Part shown: positions 7,284-10,600 of the stretch, piece after piece | Numbering within the stretch: the first letter of the stretch is position 1 | Layout of the letters: each line of letters begins with the position of its first letter | Origin: Marisimplicoccus sp965655775 | GTDB lineage: Bacteria > Bacteroidota > Bacteroidia > Flavobacteriales > Flavobacteriaceae | NCBI GenBank assembly: GCA_965655775.1 | Contig: CBFHHV010000030.1 | Span: forward strand, 1-10,600 | Reading direction: 5' to 3' | DNA length: 10,600 nt | Position numbers and translations under genes: made by a program | Notes under the pieces: model-generated | What the model saw: the letters and a program-made list of their open reading frames with translations, nothing else | Database searches by the model: none | What the model was told of the DNA's origin: nothing

Positions 7284-8547
7284 AAAACAATGGTCTATCT
7301 CTCATGTATGACTCAACTTTTTTACCTATATCAGATAAAATTATATCATCTTCACAATTTACAATTGATGAATCAATAGATTCAGCAACAAAATCCATAT
7401 CATTTTCAGTAAGCCCTCTAGTTGTGATTGCCGGTGTACCAATTCTTATTCCACTTGTAACAAAAGGTGACTTATCATCGAAAGGAACCATGTTTTTATT
7501 TACTGTAATATTTGATTCTCCAAGAACCCTCTCAGCATCTTTACCAGATATATCTTTATTTCTTAAATCAATTAACAAAAGATGATTATCTGTACCTCCC
7601 GAGACTATATTATAACCAAGATCAATTAAATTTTTTGAAAGTTTAGAAGCATTTAAAATTACTTGATTTATATATTTTTTAAATTGAGGATCTAAAGCTT
7701 CTCCAAAAGCAATAGCTTTTGCCGCAATTACATGCTCCAACGGTCCTCCTTGATTTCCAGGAAATATAGCAGAATCTAAAATGGACGACATTCTCTTTAA
7801 ATTTCCATTTTTTAATTTAAGACCGAATGGATTATCAAAATCTTTACCCATCATCATTATACCTCCTCTTGGTCCCCTTAGTGTTTTATGAGTTGTGGAT
7901 GTAATCACATGACAATGAGGTACTGGATCACTAAGAAAGCCTTTAGCTATTAGACCTGAGGGATGAGCTATATCAGCGTGAAGAAATGCACCAACTTCAT
8001 CAGCAATTTCTCTAAATTTAGAAAAGTTAATGTCTCGAGAGTATGCTGAAGCACCTACAATTATTAGATTAGGTTTAACTTCTTTTGCTCTTTCAAGGAT
8101 TTTTTCATAATCGAATACTCCATCATTATTGACCCCATAAAAGCTTGAGTTATATATTTTTCCTGAGAAATTGACATTTGAACCATGAGTTAAATGACCT
8201 CCATGTGCTAAATCAAGACCAAGAATTTTATCTCCAGGGTTCAAAAAAGCATCAAATACTGCTGTGTTAGCCTGTGAACCTGAATGAGGCTGAACATTTG
8301 CATATTCGACGTTAAAGAGGGCCTTTAGGCGATCAATAGCAAAATTTTCAATTTTATCTACAACTTCACATCCACCATAGTATCGTTTACCAGGGTAACC
8401 CTCTGCATATTTATTAGTAAGAATTGATCCTGTTGCTTTCATTACATTATCACTTGTAAAGTTCTCAGATGCAATTAATTCTAATCCTCCTAGCTGTCTA
8501 TTTTTTTCTTCTTTAATAAGTTTAAAGATTTGATCTTGATTGTTCAT
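7273..8547 (-). CDS. glyA: Serine hydroxymethyltransferase
   Basis: PLP-dependent cytosolic enzyme that interconverts serine plus tetrahydrofolate with glycine plus 5,10-methylene-tetrahydrofolate, the main entry to the one-carbon pool. At 424 residues it has normal length. Visible motifs are LELIASENF (22-30), NKYAEGYPGKRYYGG (45-59), QPHSGSQAN (86-94), HGGHLTHG, HADIAHPSG (190-198, with PLP-binding Asp192), and the PLP Schiff-base Lys221 in TSTTHKTLRGPRGG. Further on are PGNQGGPLEH and SGIRIGTPAITTRG, which carries the substrate-carboxylate arginine. The ATG at 8547 is preceded by an 85-base AT-rich gap with no Shine-Dalgarno sequence and no promoter I can support. The interrupted acetyltransferase frame lies just upstream on the same strand and may share its transcript. 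The TAG stop sits inside the end of the convergent cyclotransferase gene. Confidence 0.98.
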   Translation of the reverse strand: MNNQDQIFKLIKEEKNRQLGGLELIASENFTSDNVMKATGSILTNKYAEGYPGKRYYGGCEVVDKIENFAIDRLKALFNVEYANVQPHSGSQANTAVFDAFLNPGDKILGLDLAHGGHLTHGSNVNFSGKIYNSSFYGVNNDGVFDYEKILERAKEVKPNLIIVGASAYSRDINFSKFREIADEVGAFLHADIAHPSGLIAKGFLSDPVPHCHVITSTTHKTLRGPRGGIMMMGKDFDNPFGLKLKNGNLKRMSSILDSAIFPGNQGGPLEHVIAAKAIAFGEALDPQFKKYINQVILNASKLSKNLIDLGYNIVSGGTDNHLLLIDLRNKDISGKDAERVLGESNITVNKNMVPFDDKSPFVTSGIRIGTPAITTRGLTENDMDFVAESIDSSIVNCEDDIILSDIGKKVESYMRDRPLFSNS

Positions 8548-8622
8548 AATTTTATAATGTGCTAAATTAATAAAATAGGCACTCGAGTTTATTCGTTTCC
8601 TATTATATAAATCAACTAGTTA

Positions 8623-8642
8623 TAAACAATTTTTATTGTTTA
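8623..8642 (-). repeat. Short hairpin at the end of the GNAT reading frame
   Basis: A perfect 8-base inverted repeat, TAAACAAT / ATTGTTTA, with a 4-base loop (8631-8634). It spans the stop codon of the acetyltransferase frame (8633-8635). The stem is AT-rich (one G-C pair per arm) and has no U-tract on the minus strand, so it is at best a weak terminator or 3' end protector. It may also be a chance feature of AT-rich DNA. Confidence 0.25.
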
Positions 8643-9094
8643 GAATAGTCCATTAGATCCATTATCATAAAATATAAATCATCTTTATTTAGCCAATACT
8701 CTTTCTTGATATATTTAATTTTAAAGTCTAATTTTTCATAAAACTTGTATGTAATATTAGAGCATTCAAGCTGAATTGTATTTAGCTTTTCATTTGCTTT
8801 TAAAATGTTCACGCAATGATTTATTAGTTTTGTCCCTAAACCATTTTTATGATAACTAGGATCAACAAAAACCCAGCATATATTTGCAGTTTCTTTATTT
8901 TCATGTGCATAACTAGCTGCTCCTAATATTTTACCTTTAGATATAATAACAAAGTAGTTTTCAATATTCTTAGAATTAAAATATTTCTTAAAATCAATTA
9001 ATTCTTTTTCATGAAAGTATTTTGGAATATTTAAAGTAAATATTTTAATTAAACAATTTAAATCTTAAGGACTAGCGATTCTTATAGATACCAT
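8633..9094 (-). pseudogene. GNAT-family N-acetyltransferase interrupted by an in-frame TAA at codon 10
   Basis: Starting at the ATG at 9094, the frame reads MVSIRIASP, then TAA (9065-9067), then DLNCLIKIFTLNIPKYF and onward without another break to TAA at 8633-8635. That is 153 codons in all, a normal size for a single-domain GNAT. The body is well preserved: SKGKILGAASYAHEN (52-66, beta4), the acetyl-CoA loop VDPSYHKNGLGTKL (77-90, matching the R/QxxGxG/A motif A with His at the first position), and ITYKFYEKLDFK (114-125, motif B). The N-terminal pattern xIRxASPxDL is typical of GNATs and commonly has Glu where the TAA stands, so one G-to-T change would explain the break. No ATG, GTG or TTG occurs in frame between the stop and GTG at 8812, which lies beyond the acetyl-CoA site. 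An intact shorter protein is therefore unlikely. The options are a recent nonsense mutation, a sequencing or assembly error, or a non-canonical start. The substrate is unknown. Confidence 0.85.
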
Positions 9095-9139
9095 TTTTTA
9101 AATATATATTATTCATTTTCAAATTTGTAATTTTACATA

Positions 9140-9598
9140 GTGAATAATTCAGTCAACATAAATAACAAGAAAGCTAAATACGATTATTCATTATTGGATA
9201 AATATACATGTGGTATAGTTTTAACTGGTAATGAAATTAAATCAATTAGAAACTCTAAGGCATCATTGAACAATTCCTATTGTGAATTCAATGGTGATGA
9301 GCTCTTTGTTGTCAATATGCATGTTGACGAATATAAGAACTCCAGTGAAAGCAATTATAATCCAAAGAGGATAAGAAAATTATTGTTAAATAAACAAGAA
9401 TTAAAAAAAATTCAAAAACAAGTTAAGGATGCTGGGATTACAGTTGTTGCTACATCATTATTTATAAGTAAAAAAGGGATTGCAAAGCTTAATGTTTCAG
9501 TTGCAAAAGGAAAAAGAGAGTTTGACAAAAGAAATGTAATAAAGGATAGAGAAAATAAAATAAGCTTAAAGAGAATTAAGAAAAACTTTAATAACTAA
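9140..9598 (+). CDS. smpB: SsrA-binding protein SmpB
   Basis: Small RNA-binding partner of tmRNA in trans-translation, which rescues ribosomes stalled on broken messages. The length of 152 residues is typical. Visible features are NINNKKAKYDYSLLD (about 6-20), GIVLTGNEIKSIRNSKASL (25-43), SYCEF, YNPKRIRKLLLNKQEL (73-88), the glycine-poor central strand GITVVATSLFISKKGIAKLNVSVAKGKREFDKR (99-131 overall), and a basic C-terminal tail ending KRIKKNFNN. The DKR triplet (129-131) and basic tail are the parts known to enter the decoding centre and mRNA channel. Translation begins at GTG (9140), the only start after the in-frame stop at 9128-9130 that keeps the conserved N-terminus. No tmRNA gene is in the window. 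Its TAA overlaps the TAG of the convergent pcm gene. Confidence 0.96.
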   Translation: MNNSVNINNKKAKYDYSLLDKYTCGIVLTGNEIKSIRNSKASLNNSYCEFNGDELFVVNMHVDEYKNSSESNYNPKRIRKLLLNKQELKKIQKQVKDAGITVVATSLFISKKGIAKLNVSVAKGKREFDKRNVIKDRENKISLKRIKKNFNN

Positions 9599-10236
9599 TC
9601 CTTCCTATCTAGCATTGGCACAAACTTAAAATCACCAAAAGTTTCTTTTTTAAAATCTTTCACACTAATTCTAGTAATTTTAGTCATAACATGAATCTCT
9701 TTACCAATTGGAACTACCATTCTACCTCCTATCTTTAGTTGCTTTAATAGATTTTCTGGAACATAGGGTGAACCTGCTGTCACTATAATTCCATCAAAAG
9801 GACAATCATATATCAAGCCCTTATAACCGTCACCATATTTAAATTTAACTGGATTAATACTTAATTTTTTAAAAAGCTTTGAGGTTGATCTAAACAGATT
9901 ATGATTTCTTTCAATCGTATATACATCTGTTTTTAAAAAATCTAGAATTGAAGTTTGATATCCAGAGCCGGTTCCAATTTCTAAAATTTTTTCTCCTGGA
10001 AGAGGATTCAATAGTTGAGTCTGAAAAGCTACAGTATATGGTTGAGATATAGTTTGATTTGAATCAATTGGTAGAGCCTTATCAATATATGCTTGTTCAG
10101 AAAGTCCAGGGTCAATAAATAAATGACGTGGAATAGTTTCAATCGAATTAATTATTTGATCATTAAGAATCCCTTTTTTCTTAAGCTCTGAAGCGAGCAT
10201 CCTCCTCCTACCTTTAAATTTAAAGTTATCCTCCAC
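9595..10236 (-). CDS. pcm: Protein-L-isoaspartate O-methyltransferase
   Basis: SAM-dependent enzyme that methylates L-isoaspartyl residues in damaged proteins so they can revert to aspartate. I chose the GTG at 10236 (213 residues, beginning VEDNFKFKGRRRML). This matches the usual Bacteroidetes N-terminus and family length (~205-215). The frame extends to a TTG at 10272, but the extra 12 residues look non-homologous. In the 213-residue numbering: the substrate-site NQTISQP (61-67), SAM motif I ILEIGTGSGYQT (84-95), an acidic loop TIERN (107-111), GDG (135-137), DGIIVTAG (148-155) and the post-motif GGRMVVPIG (170-178). All key motifs are intact. The start lies 58 bases from the divergent oxidoreductase gene, and the stop overlaps that of smpB by 4 bases. 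Confidence 0.95.
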   Translation of the reverse strand: MEDNFKFKGRRRMLASELKKKGILNDQIINSIETIPRHLFIDPGLSEQAYIDKALPIDSNQTISQPYTVAFQTQLLNPLPGEKILEIGTGSGYQTSILDFLKTDVYTIERNHNLFRSTSKLFKKLSINPVKFKYGDGYKGLIYDCPFDGIIVTAGSPYVPENLLKQLKIGGRMVVPIGKEIHVMTKITRISVKDFKKETFGDFKFVPMLDRKD

Positions 10237-10294
10237 AGTTACTAATATTAAATTAATAGTCGAAAATTCCAAAAGAAGATTGTATTTTTAGCAA

Positions 10295-10600
10295 ATGATT
10301 AAGGTTGGTGTAATTGGAGCTGGACATCTAGGGAAGATCCATTTAAGCATATTAAACAACTCAGATTTTGAACTTGTAGGGTTTCATGATACAGATGTCT
10401 CTAATTCTGAAAAATTATCTCAAGAAAAAGGGTATACTTTTTTTAAAGATTTTGACTCCCTTATTAATAAGATAGATGCAGCTGTAATAGTCTCACCCAC
10501 TACAACGCATTTTAAAATAGCAGAAAAATGTATCAGTAAAGGGAAGCATATATTTGTTGAAAAACCTTTAACCACTAACTCAAAAGAAGCAAGAATTATA
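10295..10600 (+). CDS. Gfo/Idh/MocA family oxidoreductase, 3'-truncated by window edge
   Basis: The first 102 codons of an NAD(P)-dependent sugar or polyol dehydrogenase-type protein. The frame is open to the last base of the window, and the full family length is usually 300-400 residues. The N-terminal Rossmann fold is clear: MIKVGVIGAGHLGKIH with the GxGxxG motif at 8-13, acidic Asp32 after the second strand (favouring NAD), IVSPTTTHF (65-73), and the family-defining EKP (89-91 in VEKPLTTN). The substrate cannot be told from this portion, and the catalytic and dimerisation C-terminal domain is outside the window. The start ATG is divergent from pcm with a 58-base gap that holds TATTTTTA (10283-10290), a one-mismatch match to the Bacteroidetes -7 box. 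Confidence 0.93.
   Translation, partial: MIKVGVIGAGHLGKIHLSILNNSDFELVGFHDTDVSNSEKLSQEKGYTFFKDFDSLINKIDAAVIVSPTTTHFKIAEKCISKGKHIFVEKPLTTNSKEARII

Noticed and set aside
7304..7585. 93-codon open frame on the plus strand
   Set aside because: Antisense to the C-terminal part of glyA, with no independent support.
8581..8588. Palindrome ACTCGAGT upstream of glyA (and AACTAGTT at 8614-8621)
   Set aside because: Isolated 8-base palindromes with no partner sites and no known operator match. They are expected occasionally by chance.
9072..9116. ATG at 9116 opening a 14-codon frame just upstream of the acetyltransferase, considered as its true start through a frameshift
   Set aside because: Its peptide (MNNIYLKNGIYKNR) does not resemble a GNAT start, while MVSIRIASP in the 9094 frame does. 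A single substitution is simpler than a frameshift.
1..10600. Stop-codon recoding (UGA as Trp, or TAA read as sense) suggested by the lack of TGA stops and the interrupted GNAT
   Set aside because: Tryptophans in the intact genes are encoded by TGG, no intact gene has an in-frame TGA, and TAA ends several well-bounded genes. A nonsense mutation explains the single case.
1..10600. CRISPR arrays, insertion sequences, tRNA or rRNA genes, riboswitches
   Set aside because: Nearly all sequence is coding and the four gaps of 34-85 bases are too short. No direct-repeat arrays, terminal repeats or RNA folds were seen.

Overview
The window is a very compact, AT-rich stretch of chromosome. Base composition, gene families and signal peptides point to a marine-type Bacteroidetes/Flavobacteriia bacterium with a streamlined genome. 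The supporting signs are: no Shine-Dalgarno-like leaders in front of the starts I checked, two lipoproteins with short signal peptides ending in a lipobox cysteine, an N-terminal DUF4369-like domain joined to a thioredoxin fold, and Bacteroidetes-style forms of PheT, the ABC-F ATPase and Pcm. Almost every base is coding. The largest gap between genes is 85 bases, and no stretch over 300 bases lacks a gene.

Layout, left to right. The 3' three quarters of pheT (+, cut by the window edge) faces an ABC-F ribosome-associated ATPase (-). Nearly start-to-start with that is a lipoprotein with a cysteine-less thioredoxin-like domain (+). It meets a two-gene minus-strand unit, a short-chain dehydrogenase followed by a small transaldolase. 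Next come a glutamine-cyclotransferase-like lipoprotein (+), then glyA (-) and, upstream of it, a GNAT acetyltransferase reading frame (-) interrupted by a stop codon at codon 10. The window closes with smpB (+), pcm (-) and the 5' end of a Gfo/Idh/MocA oxidoreductase (+, cut by the window edge).

Functionally this is mainly housekeeping. Translation and its quality control are represented by pheT, the ABC-F factor and smpB, and protein repair by pcm. One-carbon and serine/glycine metabolism is represented by glyA, and the pentose-phosphate pathway by the transaldolase. Two predicted surface or periplasmic lipoproteins complete the set. I see no mobile element, CRISPR array, RNA gene, phage gene or defence island.

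The points most worth a second look are the nonsense-interrupted acetyltransferase (8633-9094), the thioredoxin-fold lipoprotein that has lost both CxxC cysteines, the ABC-F ATPase that by motif keeps only one of its two composite ATP sites, and the tail-to-tail packing. In that packing all four convergent gene pairs end within -11 to +1 bases of each other, two of them through the same interlocked 4-base stop motif. I found no convincing new multi-gene system.
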